Of a DNA stretch of 28,761 bases, positions 7,435 to 16,546 are shown piece after piece. The notes below the pieces were generated by a model. The model was not told where the DNA came from, did not search any database, and was given only the letters and a program-made list of their open reading frames with translations. The number at the start of each line of letters is the position of its first letter. The stretch's first letter is position 1. Source of the stretch: AC-69 sp046728055 (GTDB taxonomy: Bacteria; Actinomycetota; UBA4738; HRBIN12). Position numbers and translations under genes: made by a program. The stretch is from contig JBKPDU010000090.1 of NCBI GenBank assembly GCA_046728055.1, positions 1-28,761 of the forward strand, written 5' to 3'.

Positions 7435-8475
7435 GTGACCAGCGGGGCGGGGCGCGATCGCGGAGGCCGGTTCCGGTTCGGGGCGGCGTTCTTGCCTCCG
7501 ATGCGGGCGCGCGAGGTGACCGAGACTGCGCGGCTGGCCGAAGACCTCGGGTACGATGACGTGTGGATCCCGGACCAGTCATTCCACCACGACCCGTTCC
7601 TGTTGCTGGCCCGCTGCGCCGAAGCCACGTCGTCGATCCGACTCGGTGTGGCCGTCACGAATCCGCTTGGCCGTCATCCCGTGCAGATTGCCCGGGCGGC
7701 CGCGACGCTCGCCGAGCTCTCGGGAGGCAGGTTCGTGCTCGGGCTCGGCGCCGGCAACCGGACCAGGGTCCTGCCGGCCCTCGGGCTGCCCGCCGACCGA
7801 GCGGCCCTGCGGATCGCGGAGGCGATCGACGTCTGTCGCGCGCTCCTGCGCGGGGAGGTCGTGTCGTTCCGTGGCGAGACGGTCGGCGTCCACGGCGTCC
7901 GGCTTGAGACTGATCCGCCGCCCCCGGTCCCGATCTTCGTCGGTGCCCGGGGCCGACACGTCCTGCGCGTGGCCGGCGCCAAGGCGGACGGCGTCTTCGC
8001 CGAGGCGATGTTCACGCCGGCCGGGATGGACCACGCTCTCGGCGAGCTCGAGGTCGGCGCCCGCCAGACGGGGCGCGCCCTCGCCGGGGTCGAGCTCGTC
8101 GCCTGGCAGGCGATCCGGCTCTCGACAACGCTCGCCGCCCGCGACGAGGGACGGTACGGCCGGTGGGCGGCGCTCCTCATCCGGAGCACGCAGATCGACG
8201 TCCTGGAAACGCTGGGCATCTCCCCAGACGTGATCGCGCCGGTTCGGGCGGCGTTCGACTCGGGCGGTGAGGAGGCTGCGGGGGCGCGCGTGCCCGACGA
8301 GGTCGTCCGTCGGCTCGTTCTGGCCGGCGACCCGGACGAGGTCGTCGAGCAGGTCCAGCGGGTGCGGGTGCGCGGGTTTGACGGCGTCTCCATAGTCGGT
8401 TTTGGTAATACCGAAGTCGTTCAGGACACCCTTCGTCGGTTCGCTCTGGACGTCGTGGCGCGGTCGGACCGGTGA
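7435..8475 (+). CDS. Luciferase-like (LLM class) flavin/F420-dependent oxidoreductase
   Basis: This 346-residue TIM-barrel protein has the standard luciferase-family landmarks. They are FGAAFLPPMRAREVTETARL at about residues 15-34, LGYDDVWIPDQSFHHDP, RLGVAVTNPLGRHPVQIARA, LSGGRFVLGLGAG and PPPVPIFVGARG (about 161-172). Its resemblance to methylenetetrahydromethanopterin-reductase-like proteins suggests coenzyme F420, although FMN monooxygenases share the fold and sequence alone cannot separate them here. The start is GTG 7435, 31 bases after the previous stop. It lies inside the catabolic run between the degradative enzymes and the importer. A role in oxidising or reducing the imported compound is inferred from position only. 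The length is normal and I see no damage. Confidence 0.85.
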   Translation: MTSGAGRDRGGRFRFGAAFLPPMRAREVTETARLAEDLGYDDVWIPDQSFHHDPFLLLARCAEATSSIRLGVAVTNPLGRHPVQIARAAATLAELSGGRFVLGLGAGNRTRVLPALGLPADRAALRIAEAIDVCRALLRGEVVSFRGETVGVHGVRLETDPPPPVPIFVGARGRHVLRVAGAKADGVFAEAMFTPAGMDHALGELEVGARQTGRALAGVELVAWQAIRLSTTLAARDEGRYGRWAALLIRSTQIDVLETLGISPDVIAPVRAAFDSGGEEAAGARVPDEVVRRLVLAGDPDEVVEQVQRVRVRGFDGVSIVGFGNTEVVQDTLRRFALDVVARSDR

Positions 8476-8545
8476 CGAGCGTCGCTCTCCACTACACCAC
8501 CTGGACTGCCTTGACGGGAGAGAGCGGAAGCGTTGAAGTTCGCAG

Positions 8546-8562
8546 GTCAGCGCCATGCTGAC
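8546..8562 (+). promoter_or_regulatory. Hairpin in the leader of the binding-protein gene
   Basis: GTCAGC, loop GCCAT, GCTGAC: a perfect 6-bp stem located 27 bases before ATG 8590. The 114-base gap 8476-8589 is the widest inside the forward run. TTGACG at 8511-8516 could be a -35 element, but the -10 (about 8534) is poor. A local promoter or an mRNA-stabilising element for a highly expressed binding protein is plausible, not shown. Confidence 0.35.
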
Positions 8563-8589
8563 GGTGGGAACCTGAGAGGGGGACGAAAG

Positions 8590-10221
8590 ATGCACGCTTC
8601 CAGCAGGATGCGGGGAGCGGCGGCGGTCCTCACAGCGCTCGCGCTGCTCGCGAGCGCGTGCGGCCGCTCCGTGTCAGAGGAGAAGCCGACGCCGGACGGC
8701 GGGGCGCTCGCCACCACCACGCCTCCCGGGACGAAGCCGGTCGACTCGATCACCTGGGGCACCTACCGGGAGATCAGTTCGCTGGACCCGATCTACGCGT
8801 TCGACTACCCGGAGAACGAGATCCTGGCCATACTGTGCGAGACGCTCCTGCGCCAGAACCCGGACGGCTCGATCACCTCGGGACTCGCTGACCTGTCCTA
8901 CACCGACCCGACCCACCTTGTGTTCACGCTGAAGCCGGGGATCACGTTCTGGGACGGTAACGCGCTTACACCTGAGGACGTCGTGTACAGCCTGGAGCGA
9001 AACACCGACCCGAGCCTCGGCGGGTTCTACGGGGCCACGTACAACCGGGTGAGCTCGATCGAGGCCACGGGCTCGAACCAGGTCACGATCTCTTTGAAGA
9101 AACCGGACTACTGGCTCCCCGGCGAGCTGGCTTCGACCTCCGGCTGGATCGTCGAGAAGGCCTACGTCGAGGCGAAGGACAAGGACTTCGGCACCCCCTC
9201 GGGCGGGACGATGTGCACGGGGTCCTACGAATTCGATTCCTGGAAGCCCGGCGATGTGTTCACGGTCGTGCGCAACGACGACTATTGGGACACCGACGTG
9301 CATCCGCTCGTCCGCGAGATCAACTTCAAGCCGTCGATCGAGGAAGCCGGGCTCACGTCGGCGCTCCTGAACCGCAGCATCAACGGCTACTTCGGGTTCG
9401 CGATCTCCACGATCCCCCAGCTCAAGCAGAGCGATGCCGTGACGGTGACCGACGGGTACGGGTGGAACTCGGACGACTTCATCGTCTCGAGCTTCGACGG
9501 TGCGCTCGGCGACGTCCGGGTGCGCCGGGCCCTGTCGATGGCGCTCGACCGGCAGGGGCTCATCGACACCGTTTACAAGGGCTCGGCCATCATGCCGAAG
9601 GCCTTCACCGGACCCGGGACGTGGGGCTATGGCCGGAGCGTCTTCGAGCAGGCCTGGAACGATCTTCCGGACCTGGAGCAGGACATCGAGGCGGCCAAGA
9701 AACTCGTCGAGGAAGCCGGGGCGACGGGGGAGACGATCACGCTCGGGATGTCGAGTGAGATCACCAACATGGCCACCACGGCGAGCGCGTACCAGTCGGC
9801 GGCCGACGCGATCGGCCTGGACTCGAAGCTCAAGTCGGTATCGGCCCAAAACTTCATCAACTTCTTCATCGACCCCAAGTACCGCGAGGACGTCGACGGG
9901 TTCTTCACCATCAACTACGGTGACTATGCGGACCCGGCGGCGCTGATCTCCACATTCGCCCTCCCCGATGGCTCGCAGAACTACTCGGGCTACGAGAACG
10001 CTGAGGTGACCCGGCTGTTGGATGCGGCTCGGACCGAGGCCGATCCGGACCAGCGGGCCCGGTACGTCGCCCAGGCCCAGGCACTGGTCATGCAGGACCT
10101 GCCCTGGATCCCGAACGCGATCCCGAATGCCGAGTTGATCACGAGCTCGAACCTGACCGGTGCGACCGCGTCGTTCGCGTACATGTTCGCGCCGTGGGCG
10201 AACGAGCTCGGAGGGAAGTGA
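8590..10221 (+). CDS. ABC importer substrate-binding lipoprotein, family 5 (peptide/opine/nickel type)
   Basis: This 543-residue protein starts with a lipoprotein signal: an Arg-containing n-region, hydrophobic residues 10-21, and Cys24 in ALLASAC. After a Ser/Thr/Pro-rich linker it has SBP_bac_5 landmarks: SSLDPIYAFDYPENEILAIL, ETLLRQNPDGSITSGLAD, FTLKPGITFWDGNALTPEDV and VRRALSMALDRQGLIDTVY. It is expected to sit on the outer face of the membrane and hand an oligopeptide-like ligand to the two permeases that follow. ATG 8590 is preferred over the upstream in-frame TTG 8533: it follows GAGAGGGGGA and puts the signal peptide at the N-terminus. Members of this family also bind opines, nickel chelates and glycosides, so the ligand cannot be assigned. 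Confidence 0.92.
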   Translation: MHASSRMRGAAAVLTALALLASACGRSVSEEKPTPDGGALATTTPPGTKPVDSITWGTYREISSLDPIYAFDYPENEILAILCETLLRQNPDGSITSGLADLSYTDPTHLVFTLKPGITFWDGNALTPEDVVYSLERNTDPSLGGFYGATYNRVSSIEATGSNQVTISLKKPDYWLPGELASTSGWIVEKAYVEAKDKDFGTPSGGTMCTGSYEFDSWKPGDVFTVVRNDDYWDTDVHPLVREINFKPSIEEAGLTSALLNRSINGYFGFAISTIPQLKQSDAVTVTDGYGWNSDDFIVSSFDGALGDVRVRRALSMALDRQGLIDTVYKGSAIMPKAFTGPGTWGYGRSVFEQAWNDLPDLEQDIEAAKKLVEEAGATGETITLGMSSEITNMATTASAYQSAADAIGLDSKLKSVSAQNFINFFIDPKYREDVDGFFTINYGDYADPAALISTFALPDGSQNYSGYENAEVTRLLDAARTEADPDQRARYVAQAQALVMQDLPWIPNAIPNAELITSSNLTGATASFAYMFAPWANELGGK

Positions 10222-10248
10222 TCCGAACGCTATCGGTCGGGTGACCTC

Positions 10249-11199
10249 GTGCGGGCGCGGTTCATCCTCAGGCGCCTGGCGATGCTCCTCGCGACGCTGC
10301 TCGTCTCGAGCTTCGTCATCTTCGGCGCCCTGTTCCTCGCGCCGGGCAGCCCGATCGCGGTCCTGTCCGGCGGACGATCGCTCCCCGCGGATGCCGTCCG
10401 GATCCTCGAGGCCCGGTACCACCTGAACGAGCCGTTCCTCACGCAGTACTGGCTCTGGTTGAACGGCGTGCTGCACGGCGACTTCGGGATCTCGATCGCT
10501 CTTCGCGAGGACGTCTCCACGCTGATTGCCTCCCGGATCTGGACGACGGCCGCCCTCGTCCTCTTCGCGTCGGTGCTGATCCTGGTGATCGGGATCGGGC
10601 TCGGTGTGGTCGCCGGCCTCCGCCGCGGGCCACTTGACACCAGCGTGCTCGCCGTCACCGCGATCTCGGCCGCGATCCCATCGTTCGTGGCCGCGATCGT
10701 GCTGATCCTGCTGTTCTCGGTGAAGCTCACGTGGTTCCCGTCGCTCGGGAACGGCCAGGGGCTCTTCGGCACGATCCACCACCTCACGCTGCCCGCCATC
10801 GCCCTGTCGATCTCCTCGCTGGCGATCGTGGCCCGCGTGACCCGGGCCTCGGTGCGCGAGGAGTTCGCGCGGGAGCACGTCCAGACCGCCGTCAGCCGAG
10901 GGATCCCGTCCCGGCAGCTCATCCGGCGCCACGTGCTGCGCAACGCGGCGATCCCGATCACGACGACTTCGGGAATCACGGTCGCCTCGCTGATCGCGAT
11001 CGCCGCGGTGGTCGAGCGAGCCTTCGGGCTGAACGGGCTCGGCGCCTTCCTGGTGGCGTCGGCGAACTCGAAGGACTTCGCCGTTGTCCAGGGGGTCTCG
11101 CTGATCCTCGTGGCGGCCTTCGTCCTGGTGAACCTGCTGGTCGACCTGCTGTACGCGGTGCTCGACCCCAGGGTGAACGTCGGGGCCCGAGCGCTGTGA
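10249..11199 (+). CDS. ABC importer permease, DppB/OppB type
   Basis: This 316-residue inner-membrane permease has the first helix at about residues 9-30 (LAMLLATLLVSSFVIFGALF). The family's periplasmic loop follows (APGSPIAVLSGG, then YHLNEPFLTQYWLWLNGVLHGDFG), and then five more hydrophobic segments. The cytoplasmic EAA loop that contacts the ATPase is seen in FAREHVQTAVSRGIPSRQLI followed by RRHVLRNAAIPI. It forms a heterodimer with the next gene's product. GTG 10249 lies 28 bases after the binding-protein stop. Its stop overlaps GTG 11196 of the second permease, a sign of translational coupling of equimolar subunits. Confidence 0.92.
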   Translation: MRARFILRRLAMLLATLLVSSFVIFGALFLAPGSPIAVLSGGRSLPADAVRILEARYHLNEPFLTQYWLWLNGVLHGDFGISIALREDVSTLIASRIWTTAALVLFASVLILVIGIGLGVVAGLRRGPLDTSVLAVTAISAAIPSFVAAIVLILLFSVKLTWFPSLGNGQGLFGTIHHLTLPAIALSISSLAIVARVTRASVREEFAREHVQTAVSRGIPSRQLIRRHVLRNAAIPITTTSGITVASLIAIAAVVERAFGLNGLGAFLVASANSKDFAVVQGVSLILVAAFVLVNLLVDLLYAVLDPRVNVGARAL

Positions 11200-12065
11200 G
11201 CACGGTGCCGGTCCCGATCGCCACCGCCGGCCGCGGCCGCTCGGGCCTCGCCCTCGTGCGGGCGACCGGTCCGGCCGGGATCGCCTCCGCGGTCGTGATC
11301 GGGGCTGCGACGCTGGTCGCCGTCCTCGGTCCGACGCTCGCGCCCGAGACCCCCTACCTCGGGCAGCTGTCGTACTCGTACGTGGGACCGACCGCCGGGC
11401 ACCCGCTCGGGTTCGACGGGCAGGGGCGGGACCTGCTGTCGCGCCTGCTGGTCGGCGCGCGGACATCGATGCTCGGCGCGCTCGCGGTGGTGGTGATCTG
11501 CATCCTGGTTGGGACCCTCTTGGCCGTGTCGGCGGCGTGGAGACGGGGCGCGTACGACGCGTTCGTCTCCTCCGGGCTCGATGTCCTGTTCGCGTTCCCC
11601 GGGATCCTGCTGGCCATCCTGGCCGCGACCGTGTTCGGCGCGGGCCTGGTGGCGGCCTCGCTCGCGCTGGCGGTGGCGTACACGCCCTACGTGGCCCGGG
11701 TGCTCCGCGGGGCGGCCCTTCGCGAGCGGAGCCAAGAATACGTGGCCGCTCTCGAGGTGCAGGGGGCCTCCGCGGTCTCGATCTGCCTCCGCCACCTGAT
11801 CCCGAACATGCTGCCGCTCATCGTGGCCCAGGCCACCATCCTGTTCGGGTACGCCATGGTGGACCTGGCGGCGATCTCGTTCCTGGGCCTCGGGGTGCAG
11901 CCGCCGAACCCGGACTGGGGCGTGATGATCTCCGAGAACCAGTCGGGAGTCGTCCAGGGCTACCCGCTCGCCGCGCTTGCCGCCGGCATCTGCATCGTCC
12001 TCGTCGTGGTGGCGTTCAACATCCTGGGCGAACGCCTCTACGAGCAGGCGCAGGGAGACCGGTGA
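11196..12065 (+). CDS. ABC importer permease, DppC/OppC type
   Basis: This 289-residue partner permease has a long N-terminal cytoplasmic tail, a first helix around 27-48, the segment HPLGFDGQGRDLLSRLLVGA typical of DppC proteins, and further helices. The EAA loop is RERSQEYVAALEVQGASAVS followed by ICLRHLIPNMLP. The C-terminal SFLGLGVQPPNPDWGVMI motif is nearly invariant in this family. The start GTG 11196 overlaps the DppB-type stop by 4 bases; the open frame extending further upstream is a shadow. Its TGA (12063-12065) shares one base with the ATG of the following ATPase. Confidence 0.92.
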   Translation: MSTVPVPIATAGRGRSGLALVRATGPAGIASAVVIGAATLVAVLGPTLAPETPYLGQLSYSYVGPTAGHPLGFDGQGRDLLSRLLVGARTSMLGALAVVVICILVGTLLAVSAAWRRGAYDAFVSSGLDVLFAFPGILLAILAATVFGAGLVAASLALAVAYTPYVARVLRGAALRERSQEYVAALEVQGASAVSICLRHLIPNMLPLIVAQATILFGYAMVDLAAISFLGLGVQPPNPDWGVMISENQSGVVQGYPLAALAAGICIVLVVVAFNILGERLYEQAQGDR

Positions 12066-13114
12066 TGAGCGAGGCCCGCGTCGCTCCCGATCCCGCGGCC
12101 GTTCCGCTCGACGACCGGGCCGCCGCGTCGCTGCTCGAAGTGGAGGACCTCGTCGTGGACCTTCCGGTCGAAGGAGCGATGCGGCGGGTGCTCCACGAGG
12201 TGTCGCTGTCGATCGGGCGGGGGGAAGCCCTCGGGCTGGTCGGCGAGTCGGGGTCAGGCAAGACCATGACCGCCCGCGCCATCGACCGGCTGCTGCCGCC
12301 CGGCGCGGTGGTGGGCGGTTCGATCCGGTTCGACGGGAAGAACGTGATGGCGCTGACGGGACCGGCGCTCCGCCGGTTCCGGGGCGAGGTGGCGATGATC
12401 TTCCAGGACCCGCGGGCCCACATCAATCCGGTGCGGCGGATCGGCGACTTCATGACGGAGGCGCTGCGCGCCGTCCAGAACGTCCCGGTGACAGAAGCGG
12501 AGCGTCGCGCGGTGGAGCTGCTGGAGAACGTCGGCATCGAGGACGGCCGCCGGCGCCTCCGGCAGTACCCGCACGAGCTCTCGGGCGGCCTTCTCCAGCG
12601 CGTGATGATCGCCACCGCGCTGCTCACGCAGCCGCGCCTGCTCCTGGCCGACGAGCCGACGACCGCGGTGGACGTGACCACACAGGCCGAGGTGATGGCG
12701 ATCCTGGACGACCTCCGCCGGGAGTTCCGCCTCGCCATGCTGTTCATCACGCACAACCTGGAGCTCGCGGCGGCCGTGTGCGACCGCACGGCCGTGATGT
12801 ACGCCGGCCAGATCGTCGAGGTCCGGGCATCATCGCGACTGCACGACGACCCGTTGCACCCCTACACCGCGGCGCTCGCCGCCGCGCGGCCGGACATCGC
12901 TGCGACCGTCGATCGGATGGCCGCGATCCCCGGGCGCCCCCTCTCGGCGTTCGAGGCGCCGCCCGACGCCTGCGCGTTCGCGGGTCGCTGCCCCCACGTG
13001 CGCGACCAGTGCTTGGAGCGGCGACCGGCCTTGCTCGAGCTCGACAGCGGGCTCACCAGGTGCGTCCGGGCGGAAGAGCTCCGAGGGCACATGGGATCGG
13101 AGGAGGCTCCTTGA
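12065..13114 (+). CDS. ABC importer ATPase, DppD/OppD type
   Basis: This 349-residue ATPase has Walker A GESGSGKT (60-67), Q-loop FQDP (113-116), signature LSGGL (172-176), Walker B LLLADE (192-197) and switch His in ITHN. The C-terminal oligopeptide-importer extension has CAFAGRCPHVRDQC followed by a last Cys near TRCVRAEE. In OppD/DppD proteins such a cysteine cluster can hold a [4Fe-4S] centre. The signature has Leu where Gln is common (LSGGL instead of LSGGQ), a mild deviation. ATG 12065 overlaps the preceding stop by one base; the last base pairs overlap TTG 13111 of the second ATPase. Confidence 0.93.
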   Translation: MSEARVAPDPAAVPLDDRAAASLLEVEDLVVDLPVEGAMRRVLHEVSLSIGRGEALGLVGESGSGKTMTARAIDRLLPPGAVVGGSIRFDGKNVMALTGPALRRFRGEVAMIFQDPRAHINPVRRIGDFMTEALRAVQNVPVTEAERRAVELLENVGIEDGRRRLRQYPHELSGGLLQRVMIATALLTQPRLLLADEPTTAVDVTTQAEVMAILDDLRREFRLAMLFITHNLELAAAVCDRTAVMYAGQIVEVRASSRLHDDPLHPYTAALAAARPDIAATVDRMAAIPGRPLSAFEAPPDACAFAGRCPHVRDQCLERRPALLELDSGLTRCVRAEELRGHMGSEEAP

Positions 13115-13929
13115 CCGAGTCGATCCTTCAGATCGAGGGCCTTCGCAAGGAGTTCGGGGAACTGGTCGCCGTGGACGACGTCGACGTCACGGTCCGGGAG
13201 GGCGGCTCGCTCGCGATCGTGGGCGAGTCGGGATCGGGCAAGACGACGGTGGCGAAGATGATCGTCGGCCTGGAGCGCCCCACCGGGGGGTCGATCCACG
13301 CGTGCGGACGCGACCGCTCCACCCCCGCCCGGTCGACCGCCGAGCGGCGACGGCGGGGCCGAGAGGTGCAGATCGTCTTCCAGGATCCCTACACGAGCCT
13401 CGACCCCCGGCAGACGGTCGAGCGGACGATCGACGAGGTGCTCCGCCTCCACCACGGATGGAACGTGGAGCGCCGGCGGGCGCGCGTGCTGGAGCTCGCG
13501 GAGCTCGTGGGGCTGGACGCGCGGCAGCTCCGGGCCCTGCCACGGGCGCTCTCCGGCGGGCAGCGGCAGCGGGTGGCGATCGCGCGGGCCCTCGCGGCCG
13601 AGCCCAGGATCCTGATCCTCGACGAGTCGGTGGCGGCGCTCGACGTCTCGATCCAGGCGCAGGTCCTGAACCTGCTGGCCGACATCCGCGACGAGACCGG
13701 CATCTCCTACGTGCTGATCAGCCACGACCTGGCGGTCGTCCGCCAACTCACCGAGGAGACGGTCGTGATGTGGCGAGGACGCGTGGTGGAGCGCGGCCCG
13801 ACGGCGCGGGTGCTGGACGACCCGCAGGACGAGTACACGAAGCGGCTCCGCGCCAGCGTGCCGCGTCCGGGATGGAAGCCTCGGCGCCGAGCTCGTGTCG
13901 GCGTCGGAGAGGAGACCGAGGAGCGATGA
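13111..13929 (+). CDS. ABC importer ATPase, DppF/OppF type
   Basis: This 272-residue second ATPase has Walker A GESGSGKT (38-45), FQDPYTSLDP (90-99), signature LSGGQRQR (147-154), Walker B ILILDE (167-172), DESVAALDVS and switch His in LISHDL. It is shorter than most DppF proteins because the C-terminal Cys-containing oligopeptide extension is largely missing. The start is TTG 13111, overlapping the previous stop (TTGA) and preceded by GGAGGAGG; no better in-frame start exists near the first beta strand. It completes the five-gene importer 8590-13929. Its own stop overlaps ATG 13926 of the amidase, tying transport to degradation. Confidence 0.92.
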   Translation: MTESILQIEGLRKEFGELVAVDDVDVTVREGGSLAIVGESGSGKTTVAKMIVGLERPTGGSIHACGRDRSTPARSTAERRRRGREVQIVFQDPYTSLDPRQTVERTIDEVLRLHHGWNVERRRARVLELAELVGLDARQLRALPRALSGGQRQRVAIARALAAEPRILILDESVAALDVSIQAQVLNLLADIRDETGISYVLISHDLAVVRQLTEETVVMWRGRVVERGPTARVLDDPQDEYTKRLRASVPRPGWKPRRRARVGVGEETEER

Positions 13930-15377
13930 CCGACCTCCCGCAGAGCGATGTTCGGCAGAACGACCTCCACTACCTGTCCGCCGTCGAGGCGATCCGGCTG
14001 TTCCGGGCCCGCGAGCTGTCCCCGGTCGAGCTGGTCCGGGCGGTGATCGATCGCGCAGAGAAGGTCGAGCGCACGGTCAACGCCTTCGCCGAGACCTTCT
14101 ACGAGCAGGCGCTCGCGCAAGCCCGCGAGGCGGAGGCCCGGTACGGGGGGGCCGGGGAGCCGCCGCGACCGCTCGAAGGCCTTCCGGTTGCCGTGAAGGA
14201 GGAAGCGCCGATCGCCGGGCAGAGGAACACGTTCGGGTCGCTGCCGCTCCGCGACGAGATCGCCGACCACACCGCGGTGTTCGCGCAGCGGATCCTCGAC
14301 GCCGGCGGCATCGTGCACGCCCGATCGACCACGCCCGAGTTCTCGTGCGCACCGGTCACCTGGTCGAAGCTGTGGGGCGTCACACGCAACCCGTGGAACG
14401 CGGCGTACTCCCCCGGGGGCTCGAGCGGGGGATCGGGGGCGTCGCTGGCCGCCGGCTCGACGACCCTCGCCACGGGATCCGACATCGGGGGCTCGATCAG
14501 GATCCCGGCGTCGTTCTGCGGCGTGGTGGGGTTCAAGCCGCCGTACGGCCGGGTCCCCGAGGTGGAGATCTTCAACCTCGACCACTACTGCCACGAGGGA
14601 GCGCTAGCGCGCACGGTGGCCGACTGCGCGCTCCTGGAGAACGTGATGGCGGGCCCGGACCCGAGCGACGTGGCCTCGCTCCGGCCGAAGCTCGTGATCC
14701 CGGATAGCTTCGAGCCGGTCGCCGGGCTGAGGATCGCGCTCTCGACGAACCTCGGCTGCTACGAGGTCGACGAGGAGGTCGCCGCGAACACCCTGGCCGC
14801 GGCGGGTCGCCTGGAGGCCGAAGGGGCGAAGGTGGAGGAGGTGTCGCTCCCGTGGAAGCTCGCCACCATCAACCGCGCGGCCAGGATCCATTTCGGCATG
14901 ATCTTCGGGCCGTCGGTACGGGAGCTGTACGAGGCCCATGGGGACGAGCTCACCTCCTACGCGAGGCGGTTCATCGAGGAATCCGCCGAGATCCCAAAGG
15001 AGGCGTTCGTGGAGGGCCTGCAGGTGGAGGCCCGGATCTACGCGCCCCTCGGCGAGCTGCTCGAGGCATTCGATGCCCTGATCTGCCCGACCTTCACGAT
15101 CCCGGCCCTCCCTGCCGAGTTCGACAGCGGCGATCCATTGGAGGTGAACGGCCAACCGATGGACGACTGGCTCGACGTCCTGATGACCGTTCCCTTCAAC
15201 ATCGCGAGCCGGTGCCCCGTGATCAGCGTGCCCTCCGGGCTTTCGCGGGAAGGCGTGCCGACGGGGCTGTCCATCGTGGGCAGGACGTACGAGGACGTGA
15301 CGGTGTTCCAGATCGCAGCCGCGCACGAACGAGTGTTCCCGTGGCTGGACGCGCCGGAGCGCTGCCCAGGGTTGTAA
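13926..15377 (+). CDS. Amidase-signature family hydrolase
   Basis: This 483-residue enzyme has an intact Ser-cisSer-Lys triad: Lys91 (PVAVKEEAP), cis-Ser166 in SPGGSSGGSGAS and nucleophile Ser190 in TGSDIGGSIRIPA. The family hydrolyses carboxamides, aryl or alkyl amides and some peptide-amides, releasing ammonia or an amine. No signal peptide is seen, so it acts in the cytoplasm, after import. ATG 13926 overlaps the ATPase stop by 4 bases. The linkage to the importer argues that the transported compound contains an amide bond. It is not likely to be GatA, because no gatB or gatC is nearby. Substrate unknown. Confidence 0.92.
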   Translation: MTDLPQSDVRQNDLHYLSAVEAIRLFRARELSPVELVRAVIDRAEKVERTVNAFAETFYEQALAQAREAEARYGGAGEPPRPLEGLPVAVKEEAPIAGQRNTFGSLPLRDEIADHTAVFAQRILDAGGIVHARSTTPEFSCAPVTWSKLWGVTRNPWNAAYSPGGSSGGSGASLAAGSTTLATGSDIGGSIRIPASFCGVVGFKPPYGRVPEVEIFNLDHYCHEGALARTVADCALLENVMAGPDPSDVASLRPKLVIPDSFEPVAGLRIALSTNLGCYEVDEEVAANTLAAAGRLEAEGAKVEEVSLPWKLATINRAARIHFGMIFGPSVRELYEAHGDELTSYARRFIEESAEIPKEAFVEGLQVEARIYAPLGELLEAFDALICPTFTIPALPAEFDSGDPLEVNGQPMDDWLDVLMTVPFNIASRCPVISVPSGLSREGVPTGLSIVGRTYEDVTVFQIAAAHERVFPWLDAPERCPGL

Positions 15378-15412
15378 GTGAGTGTAGGGGGAACGTGAGC
15401 GAGGAAGGAGCG

Positions 15413-16546
15413 ATGTCGGACGCGCTCGTTCGAACGCCCTCGGGGAAGCCGCGGGCCCGAGCCCTGGGCATCCCGCTCGGCGGCGAGCCCGGTCCCTGGA
15501 ACGCCATCACCGACGTCCCGGGACTGGAGGTCGGCTACGCGACGCTGATCCAAGGCGAGAGCGCGCGCACCGGCGTCACGGCGATCCATCCCCGCGGCGC
15601 GGCCGGCGCCGGCGATCCCGTCGCCGCCGGGTTCCATTCCTTCAACGGGAACGGCGAGATGACCGGGGTCTCCTGGATCCGGGAGTCGGGTACGACTGCG
15701 GGGCCGATCTGCATCACGAACACGCATGCCATCGGCGTGGCGCACCAGGCCATCTGCGCCTGGACCTCGGAGCACCACCCCGACGTTGCCGAGGCCTGGA
15801 TGCTGCCGGTCGTGGCCGAGACGTGGGACGGGTACCTGAACGACATCAACAGCGGTCATGTCAACGTCAACCTGGCGCTCGAGGCGCTGACCACCGCGAC
15901 CGCCGGTCCGGCGGAGGAGGGTTCGGTCGGCGGTGGCACCGGTATGAACTGCTACCACTTCAAGGGCGGCTCGGGCACCGCGTCCCGCGTCGTCCGCCAC
16001 GCTGATACTCCCTACACGGTCGGGGCCTTCGTGCAGGCGAACTTCGGATCGCGACCGGAGCTGACGATCGCCGGCGTCCCGGTCGGAGAGTCCCTCCTGG
16101 ACAACGACCCGATCGGGGAGGAGTACGGCGCACCGTCGGGGACGGGTTCCGTCATCGGCGTCGTGGTCACCGACGCTCCCTTGGTGCCCGACCAATGCCG
16201 GGCGTTCGCCCGCCGGGTGGGACGTGGGATCGGGCGGACCGGAACGTCGGGCTCGCACTTCTCCGGCGACCTGTTCCTCGCCCTCTCGGTGGCGAACCCC
16301 GGAGCATTCACGGCCGGCTACCGCACGTTGTTCCCGAGCGCAGGCCCCGGCTACGACGAGCTCCGGTTCATCCCGTGGGGGTTCCTGGACCCGTTCTTCG
16401 AGGCGGTCGTCCAGGCCACCGAGGAGGCCGTCCTGAACGCGCTGGTGGCGAACGAGGACATGATCGGCTTCCGCGGCCACCGGTCGCCTGCGCTGCCCCG
16501 CGAGCGGGTCGTCGAGCTCTTGCGGGCGCGCGGCGTTGTCCCGTGA
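15413..16546 (+). CDS. P1 family (DmpA-like) aminopeptidase / amidase, Ntn-type fold
   Basis: This 377-residue protein has the S58/DmpA pattern: N-terminal PRARALGIPLGGEPGPWNAI, VPGLEVGYATLIQGE, then SVGGGTGMNCYHFKGGSGTA (about 171-190). The block around the probable autocatalytic nucleophile is SGSHFSGDLFLAL, with Ser284. DmpA-like enzymes split themselves just before this Ser, usually after Gly, and then act as N-terminal nucleophile hydrolases on L-aminoacyl amides, D-Ala esters or beta-aminoacyl peptides. Here the preceding residue is Phe283, so self-processing needs to be tested. ATG 15413 follows GAAGGAG; an in-frame GTG at 15395 is the alternative. The final base of its stop is the first base of ATG 16546. 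Confidence 0.88.
   Translation: MSDALVRTPSGKPRARALGIPLGGEPGPWNAITDVPGLEVGYATLIQGESARTGVTAIHPRGAAGAGDPVAAGFHSFNGNGEMTGVSWIRESGTTAGPICITNTHAIGVAHQAICAWTSEHHPDVAEAWMLPVVAETWDGYLNDINSGHVNVNLALEALTTATAGPAEEGSVGGGTGMNCYHFKGGSGTASRVVRHADTPYTVGAFVQANFGSRPELTIAGVPVGESLLDNDPIGEEYGAPSGTGSVIGVVVTDAPLVPDQCRAFARRVGRGIGRTGTSGSHFSGDLFLALSVANPGAFTAGYRTLFPSAGPGYDELRFIPWGFLDPFFEAVVQATEEAVLNALVANEDMIGFRGHRSPALPRERVVELLRARGVVP

Noticed and set aside
8674..11466. Reverse-strand open frame of about 930 codons
   Set aside because: It lies opposite the binding-protein and permease genes, is dominated by Arg, Asp, Gly and His, has no domain likeness, and arises because high-GC codons rarely make stops in this antisense frame.
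10230..11795. Reverse-strand open frame of 521 codons
   Set aside because: Opposite the two permease genes; low-complexity Arg/Asp/Gly content and no recognisable fold.
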